Positions 1-5,572 of a DNA stretch of 7,485 bases are shown in pieces. The translations under genes were made by a program, and so were the position numbers. The notes under the pieces are model-generated. The model saw only the letters and a list, made by a program, of their open reading frames with translations, was not told the DNA's origin and searched no databases. How positions within the stretch are numbered: the first letter of the stretch is position 1; every line of letters starts with the position of its first letter. Source of the DNA: Verrucomicrobiota bacterium (lineage in GTDB: Bacteria > Verrucomicrobiota > Verrucomicrobiia > Opitutales > Opitutaceae); assembly GCA_023410155.1 (NCBI GenBank), contig JAEYQF010000290.1, forward strand, positions 1-7,485, read 5' to 3'.

Positions 1-38
1 GGGTTGTTCATAGTTTTCAGTTATTCCAAAGTCGCGAG

Positions 39-63
39 GGGCGCTGGTCACAAACCTGCGCCC
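39..63. other. Compact hairpin upstream of rsmE
   Basis: Bases 39-48 and 54-63 are 10-base arms that pair at 9 of 10 positions (GGGCGC against GCGCCC, one T-T mismatch, then GGT against ACC) around the loop CACAA. The sequence after it (TTACTGTTTTC) has only a loose T-run, so it may be a weak terminator of an upstream gene or a dispersed hairpin repeat. The rest of 1-141 shows no gene I can support. Confidence 0.45.
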
Positions 64-141
64 TTACTGTTTTCTGGGGCTCGACCGCGCTGCCGTGCCC
101 GCGGACTTGTCTGCCGCTCTAGCGTGCGCTTGGCTCGGGCC

Positions 142-897
142 ATGCCCGACTTCCGCGTTTTCTGCGCTCCGGATTCCGCCGAGCCCCAGGAGATTACTCT
201 CACGGCCGATGAGTCTCACCACTTGATCGCCGTGAACCGCGCTCGGGCCGGTGACACCGTGGTCGCCTTCAACGGCCGTGGCTCGGAGTGGGTGTGCGAG
301 TTGGTTTCGGACCGGAAAAATGCCGCCACTCTCAAGGTTCGCTTCCCGCAGAAAACGAAGCCGCTCGCTTACGAGATCACACTCGGCCAGGCGCTGCCCA
401 AAGGTCCCTCGATGGACGCCATCGTGCGCAAGGCCACCGAGATCGGCGCTGTCCGCATCGTGCCGATCGAGAGCGAACGCACCCAGGTCCACTTCGACGG
501 TGACCGCTCCGACAAAAAGATCGAGAAATGGCAAACCGCCGCGCTGGAGGCCGCCAAACAGTGCGGCAATCCCTTCCTCCCGGAGATCACACCGGTGCAA
601 AAGGCCGATGCGTTCATCGAGAGCGCCCGCGGCTATGACCTGAAACTCATCGCCAGCCTACACCCCGGTGCCAAGTCGCTGAAGACCGTGCTCGCGCATT
701 TCCGCGGTGCGCAAAATCGCGCCCCGCAAAAAGTGCTCTGGATGATCGGCCCCGAAGGTGATTTCACGCCTGCCGAGATGAGTCACGCCGCCAGCGCCGG
801 TTTCGAACCGATCACGCTCGGCCCGCTCGTGCTCCGCTGCGAAACCGCCGCCGTCTACGCCCTCAGCGTCCTCAGCTACGAGCTGCAGAACGCCTGA
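142..897 (+). CDS. rsmE: 16S rRNA (uracil-1498-N3)-methyltransferase RsmE
   Basis: A 251-aa SPOUT-class methyltransferase that methylates N3 of the uridine equivalent to E. coli U1498 in helix 44 of 16S rRNA, using SAM. Length is close to the usual 240-250 aa. The N-terminal ~70 residues form the PUA-like RNA-binding part (HHL at 26-28). The SPOUT domain shows ALPKG (84-88) and MDAIVRKATEIGA (91-103), then EAAKQCGN (136-143, usually EAAEQSGR), GPEGDF (213-218; family consensus GPEGGF, so one substitution) and the knotted SAM loop LGPLVLRCETA (236-246). The reading frame stays open upstream to base 4, but only from a TTG. The ATG at 142 gives MPDFRVF, which matches the short start of family members, so I chose it. 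No Shine-Dalgarno is visible. It is convergent with fabH, with only 88 bp between the two stop codons. Confidence 0.95.
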   Translation: MPDFRVFCAPDSAEPQEITLTADESHHLIAVNRARAGDTVVAFNGRGSEWVCELVSDRKNAATLKVRFPQKTKPLAYEITLGQALPKGPSMDAIVRKATEIGAVRIVPIESERTQVHFDGDRSDKKIEKWQTAALEAAKQCGNPFLPEITPVQKADAFIESARGYDLKLIASLHPGAKSLKTVLAHFRGAQNRAPQKVLWMIGPEGDFTPAEMSHAASAGFEPITLGPLVLRCETAAVYALSVLSYELQNA

Positions 898-903
898 GTT
901 CTA

Positions 904-980
904 AACCACAGAGGCAGCAAGTTCAGACCTGCAGAGGTTTTCTCTGTGTCCTCTGTGTCCTCTGTGTCTTCGTGGTTCAA
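904..980. repeat. CACAGAG-type palindromic repeat with 9-bp triplication
   Basis: The element fills the gap between the convergent stops of rsmE (897) and fabH (986). The left edge reads AACCACAGAGG, and the right edge reads, on the other strand, GAACCACGAAG followed by ACACAGAGG, giving imperfect terminal inverted repeats. Inside, CTCTGTGTC occurs three times in perfect tandem (942-950, 951-959, 960-968). Bases 938-960 match 3781-3803 at 20 of 23 positions, so it belongs to the same family as the element after pyrG. Repeats of this kind are, to my recollection, common between genes in Verrucomicrobia and Planctomycetes. It could act as a bidirectional terminator, which is inference. Confidence 0.75.
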
Positions 981-985
981 CAAAC

Positions 986-1987
986 TCACCAGACGAGCAA
1001 TCCGCCGGCAAACGTCAGGCCGGCGCCGACGCTGCAGAAGATGATGCGGTCGCCCTCGTTGAAGATGCCTTCCTCGGCGGCCCACCCCAGCGCCATCGAG
1101 ACGCTCGCCGCGCTCGTGTTGCCGTATTGAGCGATCGTCATGACGAATTTGTCGTAGGAAATCCCCACGCGTTTGCTCACGGCTTTCAGGATGCGCTCGT
1201 TCGCCTGGTGCGGCACCACCCACGCGATGTCGTCGGGCTTCAGTCCTTCGCGCGCGAGCGTCTGCTCGATTTGCTCCGAGAATCCGACGACCGCGTGCTT
1301 GAACACCGCCGTGCCGTCCATCTGCAGGTAAAAATTCGCCAGCTCGCACCCTGGGGCGCCCGGCCACGGCATGCGCGCGCCGCCGCCGAGTCGTTGGATC
1401 GCTTCAAACTGCGACGCGTCTCCCGACAGCCCCATTTGGTGTAATCGGTGACCGCCTTCGCCACGCGTGAGAATCGCCGCGCCCGCACCGTCCCCGAAAA
1501 GAAAAGCCGTGCTGTGATCCGCGGGATTCGTGATGCGCGACAACAATTCCGCGGTCACCACGATCAGGTTTTTCGCCGTGCCGGAGAGGATGAGCGATCG
1601 CCCAAGTTCCAGCGCATACAGCCAGCCCGAGCACGCCGCATTCAAATCAAACGCCAGCACGCGCGGGATGCCGAGTTGTCGGGCGAGCGCGCTCGCCATC
1701 GCCGGCACCGGTTGATCCGGGATCAGCGTCGCCATGATGATACCGTCGATCTGCTCGGCCTTCATGCCGGCCTGCGCCAGCGCATGCTGCACTGCCGTCG
1801 CGGCGAGCGTCGTGGCGGATTCGTTCTCTCCCGCGTAACGGCGCTCGCGGATGCCCGTCAGCCGCACGATTTCTTCCTCCGTGCGGTTCGGGAATGCTTT
1901 CAAAATCTCGCTGTTTGCCCGCACGGCGACGGGGGCGGCGTGGCCCACGCCTGCGATGCAGACGGTGTTCGTAGGAGCAGTGCTCAT
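986..1987 (-). CDS. fabH: 3-oxoacyl-ACP synthase III (KAS III, FabH-like)
   Basis: A 333-aa thiolase-fold condensing enzyme. FabH starts fatty-acid synthesis by condensing an acyl-CoA primer with malonyl-ACP. The full catalytic triad is visible: Cys119 in NAACSGW, His260 in VVPHQANERIL and Asn290 in QYGNTSAAS. The 30-residue His-Asn spacing equals that of E. coli FabH (His244/Asn274). The C-terminal GAGLTFAGGLLVW is typical. The protein is slightly longer than the common 310-330 aa, with extra residues around 200-220 (GGGARMPWPGAPG), as in several non-proteobacterial FabH proteins. The ATG at 1987 is preferred over a TTG two codons upstream; neither has a Shine-Dalgarno. It starts 18 bp after the stop of the lipoyl/E3-binding gene and is probably co-transcribed with it. 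The function label is firm at family level, but the primer (acetyl, branched or another acyl) cannot be read from sequence. Confidence 0.93.
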   Translation of the reverse strand: MSTAPTNTVCIAGVGHAAPVAVRANSEILKAFPNRTEEEIVRLTGIRERRYAGENESATTLAATAVQHALAQAGMKAEQIDGIIMATLIPDQPVPAMASALARQLGIPRVLAFDLNAACSGWLYALELGRSLILSGTAKNLIVVTAELLSRITNPADHSTAFLFGDGAGAAILTRGEGGHRLHQMGLSGDASQFEAIQRLGGGARMPWPGAPGCELANFYLQMDGTAVFKHAVVGFSEQIEQTLAREGLKPDDIAWVVPHQANERILKAVSKRVGISYDKFVMTIAQYGNTSAASVSMALGWAAEEGIFNEGDRIIFCSVGAGLTFAGGLLVW

Positions 1988-2005
1988 CGGCAAAAGGAGG
2001 CTGGA

Positions 2006-2470
2006 TCAGCCTTTGCGCTTCGCGAGATAGCGCGTCACGTCGTCGCCCGACACGCGCCCGCCCGGGCCCGTGGCTTCGATGTCGGTGAGTTGCGCCGGAT
2101 CGAGTCCGGCTTCCTGCGCGAGCTTCGTCGCGCGAGGAGTCCAGATGAGGGCCGCCGCGGGTTTCGCCGCCGCTGCACCGGCCGTCGCGCCGCCTTTGGA
2201 GATCAGATGACGCTGACTCTCGTCCGAGGTCTCGATCTGGCAAAAAATCTGCCCGGAAACCAACGTGTCGCCGCCCTTCGCCCCAAGACTCTTCAAGACG
2301 CCATCGCACGGCGCCTCGTATTCGAACGTGGACTTATCGCTCTCGAGCTCGGCCACGACCTGACCCTTGGTCAGCTGGTCGCCGGGTTTCACCTTGATCG
2401 AGATGACGTTGAGCTCGCTGACCGTCGCACCCATGGAAGGCACGGGGACATCGATGAGGAAGGTTTCCAT
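2006..2470 (-). CDS. Lipoyl-domain and E3-binding-domain protein lacking an acyltransferase domain
   Basis: A 154-aa protein. Residues 1-80 form a lipoyl (biotinyl/lipoyl-like) domain with the modified lysine at K46 in ELESDKSTFE. An Ala/Lys/Gly-rich linker (about 91-107) follows, then a peripheral-subunit-binding domain of the E2/E3-binding type (about 110-150; TPRATKLAQEAGLD, then GTGPGGRV-like ATGPGGRVSGDDV). E2 proteins of 2-oxoacid dehydrogenases carry these two modules plus a ~230-residue catalytic acyltransferase domain; here the frame stops after KRKG with no such domain. It therefore looks like a carrier or tethering subunit (compare E3-binding protein X) rather than an enzyme. The frame runs upstream to 2707 without stops, but that part is Arg/Cys-rich and unlike any lipoyl protein; METFLIDVPVPSMG is the natural start. 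fabH follows after 18 bp. No E1, E2 core or E3 gene is in the window. Confidence 0.85.
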   Translation of the reverse strand: METFLIDVPVPSMGATVSELNVISIKVKPGDQLTKGQVVAELESDKSTFEYEAPCDGVLKSLGAKGGDTLVSGQIFCQIETSDESQRHLISKGGATAGAAAAKPAAALIWTPRATKLAQEAGLDPAQLTDIEATGPGGRVSGDDVTRYLAKRKG

Positions 2471-2480
2471 GAGGCCGCAA

Positions 2481-2509
2481 AGTTGAGCCGTCCGCCGCAA
2501 TCGGGTCAA
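2481..2509 (-). promoter_or_regulatory. Possible sigma-70-type promoter for the lipoyl-fabH pair
   Basis: On the minus strand TTGACC (2509-2504, 5 of 6 to TTGACA) is followed after 17 bases by TCAACT (2486-2481, 3 of 6 to TATAAT). The -10 lies only 10 bases before the ATG, so transcription from it would give an almost leaderless mRNA. The -35 is good and the -10 is poor, so this is tentative. Confidence 0.3.
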
Positions 2510-2538
2510 GGGAGCCGGCGGGGAAAACACGGTGCGTA

Positions 2539-2550
2539 TTTTGCGCAAAA
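2539..2550. promoter_or_regulatory. Perfect 12-bp palindrome, candidate operator
   Basis: TTTTGCGCAAAA is a perfect 12-base palindrome, 69-80 bases upstream of the lipoyl gene's ATG and 30 bases beyond its candidate -35. It is AT-flanked in an otherwise GC-rich stretch. The position suits a dimeric regulator, but no regulator gene is nearby and the assignment is inference. Confidence 0.35.
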
Positions 2551-2602
2551 AACATCTTCCCCGGAGCCCGTTTCTGCCCGTGCTCGTGATCGGTTTCCAT
2601 TC

Positions 2603-2756
2603 CGAGCAAGAGCACGAGAAAGATCGATCCGGCGCGCACCGTCGCACGACCGTGTGCAGACCTTGGCCCGACCGTGTCCGCATCGTGGCACGACTCGGGA
2701 CGCACACGGTCCCGACTCAAACCAAACCGCGGCGCGACTCAGGCGTCTGATACGAA
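2603..2756. repeat. Degenerate tandem array with exact 22-base period
   Basis: CGA recurs at 2603, 2625, 2647, 2669, 2691, 2713 and 2735, each step exactly 22 bases. From 2647 on, the motif is CGAC followed by CG (2647, 2669) or TC (2691, 2713, 2735). Aligned as 22-mers, the five units starting 2625 to 2713 also share C at unit position 11, A at 14 and C at 21, and mostly G at 20. Units 2647 and 2669 agree at 16 of 22 positions. The first (2603) and last (2735) units are weaker, and the pattern fades outside. Since 22 is not a multiple of three the period is not coding. It could be an array of protein-binding sites about two helical turns apart, or a decayed satellite; the function is unknown. 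Confidence 0.6.
2692..2718. other. Hairpin inside the 22-base array
   Basis: GACTCGGGAC (2692-2701) and GTCCCGACTC (2709-2718) pair at 9 of 10 positions around a 7-base loop GCACACG. It spans the start of two adjacent 22-base units, so it partly reflects the repeat. No T-run follows on either strand. Confidence 0.5.
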
Positions 2757-2780
2757 CTACGAACTTTGGCGCGGCAGCGC

Positions 2781-2863
2781 CGGTAGGGATGCCTCTCTGA
2801 GCCGTCCGCGTGCACGCCACGAATCTTGGTCGTTTCGGGCGCCTCGGTGAGGCGTCCCTACCG
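2781..2863. repeat. CGGTAGGGA inverted repeat just downstream of kdsA
   Basis: Arms at 2781-2808 and 2836-2863 pair at 23 of 28 positions, beginning with the perfect 9-mer CGGTAGGGA/TCCCTACCG at the outer edge, and enclose a 27-base loop. The right arm carries its own small hairpin (GCCTC-GGT-GAGGC, 2841-2853). The right edge is 20 bases beyond the kdsA stop. The core GCCGTCCCTA reappears at 7381-7389 with a slightly altered context, suggesting a dispersed family. It may stop or protect the kdsA transcript, but there is no T-run. Confidence 0.65.
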
Positions 2864-2883
2864 CATCCTAACTACCCTCACCC

Positions 2884-3678
2884 TCAGGCCCGAACCGCGC
2901 GCCAGATGGCAAGGCACGTTTCCAACAGCTTGGGCAACTCGGCCAGCGGGATCATGTTCGGTCCATCGCTAATCGCGTTGGCCGGATCAGGGTGGGTTTC
3001 CAAAAACAATCCGTCCGCGCCGGCCGCGAGTGCCGCTTTCGCGAGCGGCGGCACGAACTCGCGCTGGCCGCTGCTTTTTCCACCGCCCGCTCCGGGCAAT
3101 TGCACACTGTGCGTTGCGTCGAAGATCGTCGGATAGCCGTTCTGCCGCATGATCGAGAACGAGCGCATGTCCACGACCAGGTTCTGGTAACCAAAGGTCG
3201 TGCCGCGCTCGGTCTGCCAGACTTCGGCCGCCTGGCCGTCGCGCAGTTTGCCGGTGACCCACTGCATCTCCTGCGGCGAGAGAAACTGGCCCTTCTTCAC
3301 GTTGACGATTCGGCCCGTGGCGGCGGCGGCGAGCAAGAGATCGGTCTGGCGGCAGAGAAAGGCCGGGATCTGCAACACGTCGACGACCTTGGCCACTTCG
3401 GCCACTTGCTCGCGCTCGTGGATGTCGGTCACGACGGGGAAACCGTAATCGCGCTTCACCATCGCGAGCAGTTTCAGGCCTTCCTCGAGTCCGGTGCCAC
3501 GGTCGCCCGCGAGCGAGGTGCGATTCGCTTTGTCGAACGAGCCCTTGAAAACGATCTTCAAATCCGGCTGCGCGGCTTGGATCTGTTTCAGTGTATCCGC
3601 CACCGCACGACACGTGCGCTCGCCCTCGAGCGAGCAAGGCCCGGCGAGAACGAGAAGTTTTTTCGGGTCGTAAAACAT
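2884..3678 (-). CDS. kdsA: 3-deoxy-8-phosphooctulonate synthase (Kdo-8-P synthase), metal-dependent class
   Basis: A 264-aa TIM-barrel enzyme that condenses phosphoenolpyruvate with arabinose 5-phosphate to Kdo 8-phosphate in the cytoplasm, the committed step to the Kdo of LPS. Motifs in order: AGPCSLEG (12-19), FKGSFDKANRTS (44-55), RGTGLEEGL (60-68), VTDIHE (83-88), NVKKGQFLSPQEM (126-138), FDATHSVQLPG (186-196) and FLETHPDPANAISDGPNM (225-242). Cys15, His190, Glu227 and Asp238 line up with the metal ligands Cys11, His185, Glu222 and Asp233 of Aquifex aeolicus KdsA. E. coli KdsA, a metal-free class I enzyme, has Asn in place of the Cys, so this is a class II, divalent-metal enzyme. The start ATG has no Shine-Dalgarno. 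It lies 146 bp downstream of pyrG, a common Gram-negative pairing, with a palindromic repeat between them. Confidence 0.96.
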   Translation of the reverse strand: MFYDPKKLLVLAGPCSLEGERTCRAVADTLKQIQAAQPDLKIVFKGSFDKANRTSLAGDRGTGLEEGLKLLAMVKRDYGFPVVTDIHEREQVAEVAKVVDVLQIPAFLCRQTDLLLAAAATGRIVNVKKGQFLSPQEMQWVTGKLRDGQAAEVWQTERGTTFGYQNLVVDMRSFSIMRQNGYPTIFDATHSVQLPGAGGGKSSGQREFVPPLAKAALAAGADGLFLETHPDPANAISDGPNMIPLAELPKLLETCLAIWRAVRA

Positions 3679-3726
3679 GGAGGGGAAAGTCGTGCGCTAC
3701 GGCTAAATGCTTCGGGACGTCCTTTT

Positions 3727-3824
3727 GCCACGGAGGACACAGAGCTCGGACACAGAGTTCACCGAGGCAGAATGGATGGATTTTCTCTGTGAATTCTGTG
3801 TCCGAGCTCCGTGCTCTCTGTGGC
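3727..3824. repeat. CACAGAG-type palindromic repeat between pyrG and kdsA
   Basis: Arms at 3727-3762 and 3789-3824 pair at 31 of 36 positions, including an unbroken 15-base core (GAGCTCGGACACAGA). All five mismatches are transitions, so on one or other strand many would be G-U pairs in RNA. The loop is 26 bases. The element begins at the base right after the pyrG stop codon and occupies most of the 146-bp gap to kdsA. It shares TTTTCTCTGTG and TCTGTGTCC with the element at 904-980. It resembles a non-autonomous palindromic (REP/MITE-like) element; a role as processing site or attenuator between the two genes is inference. Confidence 0.75.
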
Positions 3825-5477
3825 TCATGCCTTGGCTTTCGCCTTCGCCGGCTTGGCGGGCTTCTTCTTCACCTTCGCGCCGCCTTTTTTGTTTTTAATC
3901 GTGGCGGCGATGAACGCGGCGAAGAGCGGGTGCGCCTTGTTGGGCTTCGACTGAAACTCCGGGTGCGCCTGCGTGCCGAGATACCACGGGTGGCCCTTCA
4001 GCTCCATGATCTCGACGAGATTGCGACGGGGATTCACGCCGCTCACGACGAGGCCACCGCGCTCGAGCTGGCCGACGTAGGCGTTGTTCACCTCGTAACG
4101 GTGACGGTGCCGTTCGCGCACGGTGGGCTGCCCGTAGGCTTTGGCCGCAAGCGTGCCGGGCTTGAGCGCGCACTCGTAGCTGCCGAGGCGCATCGTCGCG
4201 CCTTTATCCACGATCTTCTTCTGCTCCTCCATCATGTTGATGACGGGGTGCGGCGGGTTCGCCTCGAACTCGGTGGAGTTGGCGCCGGCGAGTTTCAGCA
4301 CGTTGCGCGCGAACTCGATCACCGCGATCTGCAGGCCGAGGCAGAGACCGTAGTAGGGAATTCTGTTTTCGCGCGCGTAACGCGCCGCGGCGATTTTGCC
4401 CTCGGTGCCGCGATCGCCGAAGCCGCCGGGGACGAGAATGCCGTCGAGGCCCTTGAGGATCGCGAGGCCGCCTTTTTTCTCGAGGTCCTCGGCGTCGATG
4501 CGGACGACGTTCACGCGGCAGTTGTTCGCGATGCCGGCGTGTGTGATGGATTCGTAAACGGATTTATACGCGTCCTGCAGCTCGATGTATTTACCGACCA
4601 CACCGATCGTGACCTCGTGCACGGGATTGAGGATGCGCGCGACGATCTGATGCCAGATGTTTTTCGCGGGCGGCGGATTTCTGAATCCAAAGAGATCGAG
4701 CACGAGTTGGTCCATGCCCTCTTTCTGCAGCGCGAGCGGCAGCTCGTAGATCGAGTTGGCCACGTCGGCGCACTCGATCACCGCCTTCACGGGCACGTTG
4801 CAGAACATCGAGATCTTGTCGCGCAAGCCGGCGTCGAGCGGGTGATCCGTGCGGCAGACAAGAATGTGCGGCTGGATGCCGATCTCGCGGAGCTTCGCGA
4901 CGGATTGCTGCGTGGGCTTCGTCTTCAGTTCACCCGCGGCGGCGACAAACGGCACCAACGTCACGTGGATGAACACCACGTCGTGCTGCCCGACTTCGAG
5001 CGCGAACTGACGCATCGCCTCGAGGAACGGCAGGCCCTCGATGTCACCGGTCGTGCCACCGATCTCGGTGATGAGCACATCGACATCCTTCGCCGCGCCA
5101 TAGATGCGCTCCTTGATCTCGTTCGTGACGTGCGGGATCACCTGCACGGTTTTCCCCAGATAATCACCGCGACGCTCCTTCTGGATCACGCTCTCGTAAA
5201 CCTGCCCCGACGAGAGGCTGTTGACCCGCGAGAGCTTGCCGCTCGTGAAACGCTCGTAGTGGCCGAGGTCGAGATCCGTCTCCGCACCGTCCTCCAGCAC
5301 ATACACTTCGCCATGCTGAAACGGGCTCATCGTGCCCGGATCGACGTTGAGATACGGATCAAATTTCTGGATACGGACGGTGAGCCCGCGCAGCTCCAGG
5401 AGCGCGCCCAGCGACGCCGCTGTCAGGCCTTTGCCCAGCGACGAAACCACTCCGCCCGTCACGAAGATGTATTTCAT
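3825..5477 (-). CDS. pyrG: CTP synthase (glutamine-hydrolysing)
   Basis: A 550-aa enzyme that aminates UTP to CTP with ATP and glutamine-derived ammonia, the last step of de novo pyrimidine triphosphate synthesis. The N-terminal amidoligase domain (about 1-270) shows the P-loop GGVVSSLGKGLTAA (8-21, Lys16), KFDPYLNVDPGTMSPFQHGEVYV (38-60, allosteric/substrate region) and the Mg-binding region DLDLGHYERF (68-77) with Glu138 in TEIGGTTGDIE. The class I glutamine amidotransferase domain (about 290-525) has PGGFGDRG (350-357), the nucleophile Cys379 in YYGLCLGLQ and the His505/Glu507 pair in AHPEFQS. E. coli PyrG is 545 aa with the same Cys379. The last ~23 residues (528-550) are a Lys/Ala/Pro tail outside the conserved fold. 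The gene follows the small membrane-protein gene by 95 bp; no Shine-Dalgarno is visible. Confidence 0.98.
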   Translation of the reverse strand: MKYIFVTGGVVSSLGKGLTAASLGALLELRGLTVRIQKFDPYLNVDPGTMSPFQHGEVYVLEDGAETDLDLGHYERFTSGKLSRVNSLSSGQVYESVIQKERRGDYLGKTVQVIPHVTNEIKERIYGAAKDVDVLITEIGGTTGDIEGLPFLEAMRQFALEVGQHDVVFIHVTLVPFVAAAGELKTKPTQQSVAKLREIGIQPHILVCRTDHPLDAGLRDKISMFCNVPVKAVIECADVANSIYELPLALQKEGMDQLVLDLFGFRNPPPAKNIWHQIVARILNPVHEVTIGVVGKYIELQDAYKSVYESITHAGIANNCRVNVVRIDAEDLEKKGGLAILKGLDGILVPGGFGDRGTEGKIAAARYARENRIPYYGLCLGLQIAVIEFARNVLKLAGANSTEFEANPPHPVINMMEEQKKIVDKGATMRLGSYECALKPGTLAAKAYGQPTVRERHRHRYEVNNAYVGQLERGGLVVSGVNPRRNLVEIMELKGHPWYLGTQAHPEFQSKPNKAHPLFAAFIAATIKNKKGGAKVKKKPAKPAKAKAKA

Positions 5478-5485
5478 CGGGTTGG

Positions 5486-5513
5486 GTTAAACGGGGGGCC
5501 AACGGGGTGACAA
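5486..5513 (-). promoter_or_regulatory. Possible promoter immediately upstream of pyrG
   Basis: On the minus strand TTGTCA (5513-5508, 5 of 6 to TTGACA) is followed after 16 bases by TTTAAC (5491-5486, 4 of 6 to TATAAT). The -10 ends 8 bases before the pyrG ATG, which would give a nearly leaderless transcript. No C-run attenuator or riboswitch-like fold is apparent in the 95-bp gap. Tentative. Confidence 0.3.
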
Positions 5514-5572
5514 GAAAAGACTCCGCCCGCGCTTCACGGCAGCCTGCACCCGCACCACGGAAGCGTCCGCAA

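Larger units (their letters stand above)
2471..2883. other. 413-bp gene-free region between kdsA and the lipoyl gene
   Basis: No convincing coding sequence is present on either strand. Going from the lipoyl gene toward kdsA it holds a possible promoter (2481-2509), a 12-bp palindrome (2539-2550), a degenerate 22-base tandem array (2603-2756), a perfect tandem 7-mer TACGAAC (2751-2764) and a 28-bp-arm inverted repeat (2781-2863). In a window where most gaps are 18-150 bp, this density of structure in one gap is notable. Confidence 0.7.

Noticed and set aside
4..141. N-terminal extension of rsmE
   Set aside because: It needs a TTG start, runs through a hairpin, and adds 46 residues not seen in RsmE proteins.
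898..985. Classical intrinsic terminator between rsmE and fabH
   Set aside because: The inverted repeat is there but no T-run follows the stem on either strand, so it is listed only as a repeat.
876..1367. Minus-strand frame containing HEDTEDTEDTEK
   Set aside because: This peptide is a translation of the 9-bp triplication in the CACAGAG repeat joined to an off-frame part of fabH; it is a known type of false protein.
2471..2707. N-terminal extension of the lipoyl protein
   Set aside because: Arg/Cys/Ser-rich, overlaps the palindrome and the 22-base array, and the lipoyl domain begins naturally at the ATG at 2470.
2603..2756. CRISPR array reading of the 22-base repeats
   Set aside because: Units are adjacent with no spacers between conserved repeats and are too degenerate; no cas gene is in the window.
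1448..2800. 450-codon open frame on the + strand across fabH and the lipoyl gene
   Set aside because: Arg/His-rich shadow of two well-supported minus-strand genes; no family resemblance.
3591..5510. 639-codon open frame on the + strand across pyrG
   Set aside because: It lies antisense to the unmistakable pyrG; the His/Arg/Asp-rich composition is the usual reverse-strand shadow of GC-rich coding.
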